A stretch of 56,345 nt of DNA, taken from Lachnospiraceae bacterium (GTDB taxonomy: Bacteria; Bacillota; Clostridia; Lachnospirales; Lachnospiraceae). Both the position numbers and the translations under genes were made by a program. The notes beneath the pieces were generated by a model, which saw only the letters and a program-made list of their open reading frames with translations, was not told the DNA's origin and made no database searches. Location of the stretch: positions 1-56,345 of the forward strand of contig JAJQFO010000017.1 of NCBI GenBank assembly GCA_021201095.1, in the 5' to 3' direction. Positions 15,513 to 23,385 of the stretch are shown here, piece by piece (position 1 is the first letter of the stretch; every line of letters begins with the position of its first letter).

Positions 15513-17375
15513 TTACGGCAGATACTCCGCCACAATTTTCTTAAAAATGGATTCCGCGTCGATACAGGTCTCTTCTTTCAGCATATCCACGCTGCCATGC
15601 TCAATATAGTCATCCGGAAGGGCAATCTGCATCACACGGACATCTGTGCAGGTGTCATTATAATACGAAAGTACCTTCTCACCAAATCCGCCGCTTCTGA
15701 CGTTTTCTTCCATGGTCACAATCAGGCGGTGATCCTTCGCCAGATAAGAAAGGAGCTCCTCATCCACTGGTTTTACAAATCTGGCATTTACAACCGTGCA
15801 GCCATAGCCAAGCGTTTTCAGAAGTCTGCGCACCTCCAGTGCAGTCTTAACCATACTTCCGACCGCCACCAGAGCCAGGGAATTTTCATCATAGATGATT
15901 TCTCCCTTCCCATAAACAATCGGCTCACGGAAATCGCTCAGTCCGTCGAACGCTTCCCCTCTGGGATAACGCAGCGCAATCGGTCCATCGTATGCAATCG
16001 CGTATTTCAGCATGTCCGCAAGCTCCCACTTGTTTTTGGGCGCCATCACGCACATATTGGGAATTTCCGACAGATAGGAAAGGTCAAAAATACCCTGATG
16101 GGTTTCGCCGTCGCTGCCCACCAGACCCGCGCGGTCAATCGCGAAGACGACCGGCAGATTCTGAATGCAGACGTCATGTATAATCTGATCATACGCGCGC
16201 TGCAAAAAGGAGGAATACACTGCCACGACCGGGCACAGTCCTCCGGCGGCCAGTCCCGCTGCAAAGGTGACCGCATGCGCCTCCGCAATCCCAACGTCAA
16301 AAAACCGGTCCCGGTACATATTGCGGAAACGTTTCAGGCCGGTGCCGTCCGGCATCGCGGCTGTCACCGCTACCAGGCGCGGCTCCCGCGCACCCATTTT
16401 ACACATAACAGTAGAAAAAATATCCGTGTAGGCGGGCTTTTTCCGGCGTGCCTTCGGCAGTCCGGTCTCCGGATCAAAGGGCTCTGCACCGTGGAATCTC
16501 GCCGGCATGCGCTCGGCGGGCAGATACCCTTTGCCCTTTTTGGTAACCACATGCACCAGCACCGCGCCGTTTACCCGCTTAGCACTGTTTAACACACGCT
16601 GTATCTGGTCAATATTATGCCCATCCACCGGTCCTAAATAGGTCAGTCCCATCTCTTCAAAAAACATTCCCGGCACCAGCAGCTGCTTGATGCCCTGCTT
16701 GGTACGGCGGATGCCGCGCACAAGCGGATCTCCATAGAGCGGAATCCTGGTCAGCTTGTTTTCGACATCCGATTTCAGACTGGTATAGGACTGGGCTGTC
16801 CGGATTTTCCCAAGATACGCGGAAATTCCCCCTACATTTTCAGAAATGGACATGTTGTTATCATTTAGAATAATAATGAAATTCGTCTTTAGCTGCGCCG
16901 CGTTATTCAGCGCCTCGTAAGCCATGCCGCCCGTAAGGGCTCCGTCTCCGATCACCGAAACGACATGATAATTCTCCTGGTTCAGATCCCGGGCACAGAC
17001 GTAGCCGAGCCCGGCAGATACTGAGGTCGAGCTGTGGCCTGTATCAAACGCGTCACAGTCGCTCTCTGCCCGCTTTGGGAAGCCGCTCATGCCTCCGTAC
17101 TTGCGCAGCTGATCAAACCCGGCCTGACGGCCGGTCAGTATCTTATGCGTATAAGACTGGTGCCCGACATCCCAGATCAGCTTATCCTCCGGGAAATCCA
17201 GCTCCAGATGCAGTGCCATGGTCAGCTCTACAACTCCCAGATTGGAAGCGAGATGTCCGCCCGTCTCACTGATTTTCTGAATCAGAAACTCCCGTATTTC
17301 CTGTGCAAGCGCCGGTAAATCTTTCCTGTCTATTTTCTTTATATCATTTGCATTCTGGATCTGTTCTAAAAAAAT
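15513..17375 (-). CDS. dxs: 1-deoxy-D-xylulose-5-phosphate synthase, apparent ATT start codon
   Basis: A thiamine-diphosphate enzyme opening the MEP isoprenoid pathway (pyruvate plus glyceraldehyde-3-phosphate). The first ATG in frame (17219) would remove the conserved GGHLASNLGVVELT block. Reading upstream, homology continues to MFLEQIQNANDIKK-like sequence. That begins at ATT (17373-17375), 8 nt after a perfect GAGGAGG (17384-17390). An in-frame TGA closes the frame about 50 nt further up, and no ATG, GTG or TTG lies between. From ATT the protein is 620 residues, the normal Dxs length. Other motifs are WDVGHQSYTHKILTGR, GDGALTGGMAYEALNN (ThDP) and IDRAGLVGSDGETHQG. ispA is upstream. Confidence 0.93.
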   Translation of the reverse strand: MFLEQIQNANDIKKIDRKDLPALAQEIREFLIQKISETGGHLASNLGVVELTMALHLELDFPEDKLIWDVGHQSYTHKILTGRQAGFDQLRKYGGMSGFPKRAESDCDAFDTGHSSTSVSAGLGYVCARDLNQENYHVVSVIGDGALTGGMAYEALNNAAQLKTNFIIILNDNNMSISENVGGISAYLGKIRTAQSYTSLKSDVENKLTRIPLYGDPLVRGIRRTKQGIKQLLVPGMFFEEMGLTYLGPVDGHNIDQIQRVLNSAKRVNGAVLVHVVTKKGKGYLPAERMPARFHGAEPFDPETGLPKARRKKPAYTDIFSTVMCKMGAREPRLVAVTAAMPDGTGLKRFRNMYRDRFFDVGIAEAHAVTFAAGLAAGGLCPVVAVYSSFLQRAYDQIIHDVCIQNLPVVFAIDRAGLVGSDGETHQGIFDLSYLSEIPNMCVMAPKNKWELADMLKYAIAYDGPIALRYPRGEAFDGLSDFREPIVYGKGEIIYDENSLALVAVGSMVKTALEVRRLLKTLGYGCTVVNARFVKPVDEELLSYLAKDHRLIVTMEENVRSGGFGEKVLSYYNDTCTDVRVMQIALPDDYIEHGSVDMLKEETCIDAESIFKKIVAEYLP

Positions 17376-17454
17376 AACAGCCGCCTCCTCTGTCAGCCAC
17401 TGCTTGTAGCCCGTATCGTAATTTCATGCTCGTTCCACCTGTTTCACTGATCGC

Positions 17455-17640
17455 ACAGTCAAAGACCCCGATGCAAGCATACGAGGCATCAAATTTGTGG
17501 CGATGCAAGCATCGGGGTATTTGACCCTCGCGGCATCTACACTTCGTTCCGGTCGGTGCTAAACGTGTGCCACTGGCACACAGCACCGCCAAATATCCGT
17601 GCAAGCACGGCTACTTGGCTCGTTGCTTCGCGGGAATGAA
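17455..17640. repeat. Palindrome-rich intergenic element (family C, copy 1)
   Basis: The ispA-dxs gap is packed with short inverted repeats: GATGCAAGCATC-type (near 17494-17515), GTGTGCCACTGGCACAC (near 17565-17581), CCGTGCAAGCACGG (17598-17611), and the segment GGCTACTTGGCTCGTTGC (17609-17626). Near-identical segments recur at 32795-32885, and a fragment of the last segment recurs inverted at the right end of the window. No coding potential is evident. Confidence 0.7.
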
Positions 17641-17660
17641 AAATTTCTTCCTGACTCCGT

Positions 17661-18560
17661 TCAGACTCTCCTGTGTATCAGGTTCAAAACCAGCTCATTC
17701 AGAAACTCATTTTCGTATGGAAGCTCTCCAAGCAGGCGGATCGCTTCTTTGGAGTATTTCCCGACATCCTCTCTGGCAGCGTCCAGCCCATGGATCGTCA
17801 CATAAGTAGTTTTCTGATTTTTCTCATCGCTGTTTACAGGCTTGCCAAGCTCCTCTGCGTCTCCAGTCACGTCCAGAATGTCATCCTGAATCTGAAACGC
17901 CAGCCCGATACAGCGCGCTGCGCGTTCTACCTTCTCCACTTCCTCGTCCGGCGCACCGGCCAGCACCGCTCCAATCATCATGGAAGCCTCGATCAGCGCC
18001 CCGGTTTTTAATCCATAAATAAAAGAAAGCTGTTCGTCACTTAAGGCTCTGCCCGCGTACTCTACATCCACCGACTGTCCGCCGAGCATGCCATATTCTC
18101 CTGTCTTCTGCGCGAGGATTGCCAGCGCACGCGCTACATTCGGATCACCGGGAGCCTCAGTAAAGCCCTTTGCCGCCGTTTCATAAGCCAGGTTTAACAG
18201 TGCATCCCCAGCCAGGATCGCCATCGCCGGACCATACACCGCGTGCGTCGTCTTTTTTCCGCGGCGGTAGTCGTCATTATCCAGAGCCGGCAGATCGTCG
18301 TGCACCAGAGAATGGGTGTGAATCATCTCAATCGCGGCCATGAAGGGACGGATTGCATTCGATGTTCCGCCAAACATCACAAAGGTCTGCTGCATCAGAA
18401 GCGGCCGGAGCTTTTTCCCTCCGACAAGCATGCTGTAATTCATCGCCTCAAGAAGCGTACTCTGATATCCTTCCGTATCCGGAAGATAATTCTCTATCAC
18501 GCTCTTGATTTCCGCCACCCGTTTTTTCATCTGGCTGTCAAAATCCGTCAAAATAATCAT
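17661..18560 (-). CDS. ispA: Polyprenyl (farnesyl/geranyl) diphosphate synthase
   Basis: Condenses isopentenyl diphosphate with allylic diphosphates in the isoprenoid pathway, feeding on the product of the dxs pathway encoded downstream. It is about 299 residues, all-alpha. The first Asp-rich motif is VHDDLPALDNDDYRRGKKTTH (DDxxxxD type of short-chain prokaryotic FPP synthase) and the second is QIQDDILDVTGD; GGKKLRPLL lies near residues 47-55. The ATG at 18560 abuts GGAG, so a TTG three codons later with better spacing may be the real start. The gene begins 27 nt after xseB. Confidence 0.93.
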   Translation of the reverse strand: MIILTDFDSQMKKRVAEIKSVIENYLPDTEGYQSTLLEAMNYSMLVGGKKLRPLLMQQTFVMFGGTSNAIRPFMAAIEMIHTHSLVHDDLPALDNDDYRRGKKTTHAVYGPAMAILAGDALLNLAYETAAKGFTEAPGDPNVARALAILAQKTGEYGMLGGQSVDVEYAGRALSDEQLSFIYGLKTGALIEASMMIGAVLAGAPDEEVEKVERAARCIGLAFQIQDDILDVTGDAEELGKPVNSDEKNQKTTYVTIHGLDAAREDVGKYSKEAIRLLGELPYENEFLNELVLNLIHRRV

Positions 18561-18587
18561 CTCCGTTCTGCATCTGGAACTACTGCT

Positions 18588-18869
18588 TCACTCAAAATCT
18601 TCCATTTCTCCGTCCGGGGTAAGCACCTTAATTTTCTTTTCTACTGTATCCAGCTTTTCGCCGCATGTCTGTATGAGCTGCAGTCCCTGCTGATAGAGAG
18701 CAAACGCTTCTTCAAGCGGAATATCCCGGTCCTCCAGTCTCCCGATCAATCCGTCCAGCTTTTCGAACGCCGCCTCAATGGACAGCTCCTCCGCAGCCGA
18801 TGTCTCAATCTTATGGCTGCCTGTACTCACTTTCTCATCAGTGTAACTGACGCGTTTATCGATTGCCAT
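18588..18869 (-). CDS. xseB: Exodeoxyribonuclease VII small subunit
   Basis: The small subunit of ExoVII (several copies bind one XseA). About 93 residues from the ATG at 18869 (MAIDKRVSYTDEK). The family core SIEAAFEKLDGLIGRLEDRDIPLEEAFALYQQG (written here only for its pattern: F-x-L-x2-L-x8-I-P-L-E-x5-Y-x2-G) lies in residues about 31-62. An N-terminal extension of about 30 residues is longer than usual. It sits between xseA and ispA; ribosome-site spacing is imperfect, so the exact start is uncertain. Confidence 0.88.
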   Translation of the reverse strand: MAIDKRVSYTDEKVSTGSHKIETSAAEELSIEAAFEKLDGLIGRLEDRDIPLEEAFALYQQGLQLIQTCGEKLDTVEKKIKVLTPDGEMEDFE

Positions 18870-19059
18870 CCCTTTACATCCGCCTTTCCAGAACCTTGCC
18901 GCTGCAGTCATCGGCAGTTGCTCCTCATTCCGCGGGCTGTCCGTCAGTGCCGCCGCTGCTGCGTTGTTTTCCCTTTCAGCTCGGATTGTTGCCGATCAGC
19001 GGGAGAAACATTTCTTTATTACACATTTGTCGTGCTTCTGCCTTGCGTTTATCTTGCAT

Positions 19060-20283
19060 TTATCTTGTATTTTCGTCCTGCTTCATCTTCTGCGTCCCGG
19101 TTACTTCGGCTTCAATCAGGCCGTCCGATACGTAAATATTTAACGCGTCATGGCAGGCAACCCGGGAGATGGAATACACTCTTTCCCCCGCCGCGTCTGT
19201 CACGCAGGCATACCCCTGCGCCAGCTTTTCCAGCGGAGACACGTTTTGAAGTCTTAACGCGTAAAGCCCAAGAGCGTGCTTCTTCTGCTCCATCTGCCAG
19301 GATATTGCCCTCTGCAGGCTTTCTTCCAGATCCATCAGACGGCGCCTCTGCTGCTGCGAAATATGCTGCGGAGAAAGATAGCCCAGGCGGACACGGTACT
19401 GTTTCAGGGCCGTCCTGCGTCTGGCGACAACTTCTTTAATCTGTTTGTCAAGTCTGGCGCGGCATAACTCCAGCCGCTCTGCAGCAGCCGCCACGTCAGG
19501 CACTGCATAGCTCGCGGCGGCGGTCGGCGTCGGGGCGCGCAGATCCGCCACAAAGTCAGCAATTGTCGTATCGGTCTCATGGCCGACTGCCGAAATCACC
19601 GGCGTCCGGCACTCAAAAATCGCCCTCGCGACTATTTCTTCATTGAAAGCCCAGAGATCCTCAATGGAGCCGCCTCCGCGCCCGGCAATAATCACGTCCA
19701 CGCCCAGCTCATCCAGTGCCCGGATGCCCCGGGCAATGCTTTCCGCAGCACCCTCGCCCTGTACGGCTGCCGGAAAAAGAATAATCTGTACTCCCGGGCT
19801 GCGTTTTCTTGCAATATTGATGATATCGTGGACCGCCGCTCCGGTCCGGGCCGTCACCACGCCAAGTGTTTTCACATAAGGCGGGATGGGCTGCTTATAA
19901 TCCGGGGAAAACATCCCCATGTCCTCCAGCTCCTGCTTCAGAGCCAGAAATTTTTCATACAGTGCTCCCGCGCCATCCTGACGGATCCTCGCCGCATAGA
20001 GCTCATATTTTCCGTCGCGCTCGTAGACATTGATTCTGCCGTCCACTATCACCTGCATCCCGTTAGACAGCCGAAAAAGGAGGCCATCCCGGGCACTGGC
20101 AAACATGACACAGGATATGGCCCCCGTCTCATCCTTCAGGGAAAAATAAATATGTCCTGAGCTGTGGTATTTGCAGTTTGAGACCTCCCCCAGGATGCTG
20201 ACACGATTCAGCACAAAATCCTGGGAAAACATATTTTTTATATAGCCATTAATCTGGCCGACTGAGTAAACCTTCTGACCCAT
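19060..20283 (-). CDS. xseA: Exodeoxyribonuclease VII large subunit
   Basis: The catalytic subunit of the single-strand exonuclease ExoVII, 407 residues from the ATG at 20283 (MGQKVYSVGQINGYIK), which has GGGGA 7 nt upstream. A longer frame to 20340 lacks a ribosome site. The N-terminal OB fold contains VSNCKYHSSGHIYFSLKD. The catalytic domain includes GVVTARTGAAVHDIINIARKR, DVIIAGRGGGSIEDLW, AFNEE and SAVGHETDTTIADFVADLRA. A coiled-coil stretch (about 275-345) precedes the C-terminal segment LAQGYACV. The gap of about 190 nt before nusB is unusually long for this operon. Confidence 0.94.
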   Translation of the reverse strand: MGQKVYSVGQINGYIKNMFSQDFVLNRVSILGEVSNCKYHSSGHIYFSLKDETGAISCVMFASARDGLLFRLSNGMQVIVDGRINVYERDGKYELYAARIRQDGAGALYEKFLALKQELEDMGMFSPDYKQPIPPYVKTLGVVTARTGAAVHDIINIARKRSPGVQIILFPAAVQGEGAAESIARGIRALDELGVDVIIAGRGGGSIEDLWAFNEEIVARAIFECRTPVISAVGHETDTTIADFVADLRAPTPTAAASYAVPDVAAAAERLELCRARLDKQIKEVVARRRTALKQYRVRLGYLSPQHISQQQRRRLMDLEESLQRAISWQMEQKKHALGLYALRLQNVSPLEKLAQGYACVTDAAGERVYSISRVACHDALNIYVSDGLIEAEVTGTQKMKQDENTR

Positions 20284-20480
20284 CTGATATTCCCCGCGCA
20301 AAGCCAAACTCTGTATTTGCCGCACCTGTTTATTCATCACAGCTCTGTAATTTCGATATCATCTGCCTGCCAGTCTGTGCAAGAGCAAAAACTCGCTGCA
20401 AATGTGCAATTTCTCTTGCATCAACTGCAGCCGGATGGAAAATCACTGCATTTCCCGCCTGGCTGTGCATATAATTCCCG

Positions 20481-20906
20481 TCAGGTAAGCCTTGCCAGAA
20501 TCCCGTTGACAAAGGAGGATGCGTCATCCCCGCCATATTTTTTAGCCAGCTCCACTGCCTCATTGATCGCGACTCCCACCGGGATTTCGTCATCAAAAAG
20601 CATCTCATACGCAGCAAGACGGATAATTGCCAGCTCCGCTTTTCCCATACGTGTCGTCTTCCAGCCTCTTGCTACCTCATTAATCTTCGCGTCCAGCTCG
20701 GGGATGCGCTCCGCTACCTGCTCAAACCGCTGCCGGATAGCGGCCTGATCCTCCTCGCTGAACGTCACAAATCCACTCTCCTCATCCGGCAGAACTGTTT
20801 CCTCAAAATAGCGATCCACCTGCTCCGGAATCTCTTCCATACTGTAAAAATCTCCGCAGAATACCAGCCGGAAGACATTCTCTCTGATCTCGCTTCTCTT
20901 CATCAT
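20481..20906 (-). CDS. nusB: Transcription antitermination factor NusB
   Basis: An RNA-binding antitermination factor acting with NusE in rRNA transcription. The product is about 141 residues and helical. It starts MMKRSEIRENVFRLVFCGDF and includes MGKAELAIIRLAAYEML and VAINEAVELAKKYGG, both family hallmarks, and ends VNGILARL(T). A GTG at 20909 and ATGs at 20906 and 20903 compete; GGAG is 6-12 nt upstream of them. It follows asp23 by about 20 nt. Confidence 0.94.
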   Translation of the reverse strand: MMKRSEIRENVFRLVFCGDFYSMEEIPEQVDRYFEETVLPDEESGFVTFSEEDQAAIRQRFEQVAERIPELDAKINEVARGWKTTRMGKAELAIIRLAAYEMLFDDEIPVGVAINEAVELAKKYGGDDASSFVNGILARLT

Positions 20907-20929
20907 CACGCGCTTCTCCGTTTATCCTG

Positions 20930-21313
20930 TCACTCGTTCTCATTCATCTGGACATTCACAATCTTGACATTGACCTCCGCCACATCAAGACCGGTCATGG
21001 TCTCAATCGCTGTCTTCACCTTTTCCTGAATCTGCGCGCAGGTAGTCGGCACATTGTAGCCATAGCGGATATTGATCGCCAGAGCCACCTTCACCGTGCG
21101 GTCCTCCACTGTGATCCGTACGCCCTTCGAAAGGCTCTTGAAGCTAAGCTTATTAATCAGGTCGCGCGTCACATTGCCCGCCATGGAAGCGACTCCTTCT
21201 ACTTCCGAAGCTGCCAGCCCGGCAATGATCGCCACCACCTCGTCTGCAATCCGGACCTCGCCGAACTGCTCGTCATTTTCCAGTTTATACGTATGAACCT
21301 CTGCGTTTTCCAT
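20930..21313 (-). CDS. Asp23/Gls24 family envelope stress protein
   Basis: A 127-residue protein of the Asp23 family, first gene of the long operon. Pattern: GEVRIADEVVAIIAGLAASEVEGVASM (about 18-44), then IRYGYNVPTTCAQIQEKVKTAIETMTGLDVAEVNVKIVNVQ. A perfect AGGAGG lies 7 nt before the ATG. Members are often linked to alkaline or cell-envelope stress; the role in Clostridia is poorly defined, though the position before nusB is conserved. Confidence 0.9.
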   Translation of the reverse strand: MENAEVHTYKLENDEQFGEVRIADEVVAIIAGLAASEVEGVASMAGNVTRDLINKLSFKSLSKGVRITVEDRTVKVALAINIRYGYNVPTTCAQIQEKVKTAIETMTGLDVAEVNVKIVNVQMNENE

Positions 21314-21359
21314 ATAGCAACCTCCTCGGTATCTGATATTCTGACTTTTTTAGTCTCAA

Positions 21360-21571
21360 TTAACTCTCTGTTATTACCTGCAGATCTCTTTTATTCGCCG
21401 CACAGTCATTTAAATACAAAATCATAAGTGTCTGATATGGTATTCCCTTTATTTCAGACTGCTCCTTAAAATAATCTATCGTACTATTACTGACATTGAT
21501 TGTAATCTGTTTTTTTAGCTTACCCAGATATGGGTTTTTTTCGCATTGGTAAAGTCATATTCTTCTCTCAC
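21360..21571 (-). pseudogene. Frameshifted CopG/BrnA-like antitoxin remnant
   Basis: This low-GC gap holds a decayed small gene. From a GTG at 21571 (8 nt after AAGGAG) the frame reads VREEYDFTNAKK, then breaks at a run of seven A. After a +1 correction it continues NPYLGKLKKQITINVSN, STIDYFKEQSEIKGIPYQTL and MILYLNDCAANKRDLQV to a TAA at 21360. The pattern (EEYDF-NAK-NPY-KLKKQITI-I--DYFK--S---GIPYQ-LI--YL-DC) is that of ribbon-helix-helix antitoxins that follow BrnT-type toxins. No toxin gene lies upstream. A one-base deletion in the A-run explains the break; a sequencing error is the alternative. Confidence 0.7.
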
Positions 21572-21705
21572 ATGGATCGCTCCTTAATTCCATAATAATG
21601 TTATAAATGTCAAAAATTCATCTGTCAACGGTTTTCTAAATGCATTTTAATTCCTCCAGCGCCCCTGTGCGTCAAAGGATCCCGGCAGGTGTTTTCCCAG
21701 CCAGA

Positions 21706-23292
21706 CTAGCGCCCAAACTCCGATAACTCCAGCCCCTCGTTTCGCTCCAGCACCATCCCGACGGACCAGCTGTTGACAAATAAAAGCAGCGGACGCCCTT
21801 TGAGATCGCGGATTTTCTTCATGTCTGAGGTGCCGACCAGGTGATCCAGATCGACATCTTCATTTTCGATCCAGCGAATATATTCGTATGGAAGCATTTC
21901 CAGCCGGATTTCTACATTGTACTCATTCTCCAGGCGGTATTTCAGGACGTCAAACTGCAGCACGCCGACCACGCCGACTATGATTTCCTCCATTCCGGAG
22001 GAGGATTCCTGGAAAATCTGGATCGCGCCCTCCTGGGCGATCTGCGTGACGCCTTTGACAAACTGCTTGCGCTTCATCGTATCGATCTGGCGCACCCGCG
22101 CGAAATGCTCCGGCGCGAAGGTCGGAATCCCTTCAAAGGCAAACTTATTCCCCGGCATACAGATGGTGTCGCCAATCGAAAAAATCCCCGGGTCAAAGAC
22201 ACCGATGATATCTCCGGCGTAAGCTTCCTTTACAACATGACGCTCCGAAGCCATCATCTGCTGGGGCTGTGAGAGCCGCTGCGTCCGGTTTCCCTGCACA
22301 TGGTAAACCTCCATCCCGGCGTCAAATTTTCCGGAACAGATGCGCATAAAGGCCACACGATCCCGGTGCGCCTTGTTCATATTTGCCTGAATTTTAAACA
22401 CAAACGCGGAAAAATCCTCTTTAACCGGATCAATGATGCCGCAGTCAGCCTTGCGCGGCAGAGGCGGAGTCGTCATCCGCAGAAAGTGCTTTAAAAAGGT
22501 CTCTACACCAAAATTGGTCAGTGCCGAACCGAAAAACACCGGAGAAAGCTCCCCTGCGCTGACCAGCTCCTGATCAAACTCAGCGGACGCCCCGTCGAGC
22601 AGTTCAATCTCCTCCAGCAGTTTTTCCTTATTTGCCGTGCCTATAAATTCCTCCAGCTCCGGCGCATCCAGGTCGATCTCCGTCGCCACACCGGCTTTGG
22701 TACCCTTCTGGGTATCCGTATAGGTCATCACCCGGCGGCTGGCACGCTCATAAACGCCCCGGAAATTCTTACCGGAGCCGATCGGCCAGTTGATGGGGCA
22801 GGTCGCAATTCCCAGCTCTTTTTCGATCTCATCAAGTAAATCAAAGGTGTCGTTCGCGTCGCGGTCCAGCTTATTGATAAAGGTAAAAATCGGAATATGC
22901 CGCATCACGCAGACCTTGAAAAGCTTCCTCGTCTGCGCCTCCACGCCCTTAGACGCGTCAATCACCATCACTGCTGAATCCGCCGCCATCAGCGTGCGGT
23001 AGGTGTCCTCCGAGAAATCCTGATGTCCCGGCGTGTCCAGAATATTAATGCAATATCCGTCATAATGAAACTGCAGGACCGATGAAGTCACAGAGATTCC
23101 TCTCTCCTTCTCAATCTCCATCCAGTCTGAAACCGCATGGCGCGCCGTCGCCTTTCCTTTCACGGAGCCCGCGAGGTTGATCGCGCCTCCGTAGAGCAGG
23201 AATTTCTCTGTCAATGTCGTCTTACCCGCATCCGGGTGGGAAATAATGGCGAACGTACGCCGTTTCTCTATTTCTTCTGCTATATCGCCCAA
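21706..23292 (-). CDS. prfC: Peptide chain release factor 3
   Basis: A GTPase that recycles RF1/RF2 from the ribosome, 528 residues (E. coli RF3 is 529). The start chosen is the TTG at 23292, 7 nt after GGAGG; the longer ATG frame at 23382 has no ribosome site and an unrelated N-terminus. The G domain has SHPDAGKTTLTEKFLLYGG (G1), RGISVTSS (G2), DTPGHQDFSEDTYRTL (G3) and NKLDRDA (G4). RF3-specific C-terminal blocks include GVVGVLQFDVLKYRLENEY. It is followed upstream by the RelA/SpoT-like gene, about 90 nt away. Confidence 0.95.
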   Translation of the reverse strand: MGDIAEEIEKRRTFAIISHPDAGKTTLTEKFLLYGGAINLAGSVKGKATARHAVSDWMEIEKERGISVTSSVLQFHYDGYCINILDTPGHQDFSEDTYRTLMAADSAVMVIDASKGVEAQTRKLFKVCVMRHIPIFTFINKLDRDANDTFDLLDEIEKELGIATCPINWPIGSGKNFRGVYERASRRVMTYTDTQKGTKAGVATEIDLDAPELEEFIGTANKEKLLEEIELLDGASAEFDQELVSAGELSPVFFGSALTNFGVETFLKHFLRMTTPPLPRKADCGIIDPVKEDFSAFVFKIQANMNKAHRDRVAFMRICSGKFDAGMEVYHVQGNRTQRLSQPQQMMASERHVVKEAYAGDIIGVFDPGIFSIGDTICMPGNKFAFEGIPTFAPEHFARVRQIDTMKRKQFVKGVTQIAQEGAIQIFQESSSGMEEIIVGVVGVLQFDVLKYRLENEYNVEIRLEMLPYEYIRWIENEDVDLDHLVGTSDMKKIRDLKGRPLLLFVNSWSVGMVLERNEGLELSEFGR

Positions 23293-23385
23293 AATAAATC
23301 CTCCGTCCAAACATGTAATGTTTCTATATAAATAAAGGCAGTGCAGCGGTTTTCTGTACGCATATTCCTCGTTGCCGCACATCCA

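Noticed and set aside
18243-19439. A 398-codon plus-strand frame across ispA, xseB and xseA
   Set aside because: It spans three well-supported minus-strand genes and their gaps, with no start signal and Ser/Arg/Pro-rich composition.
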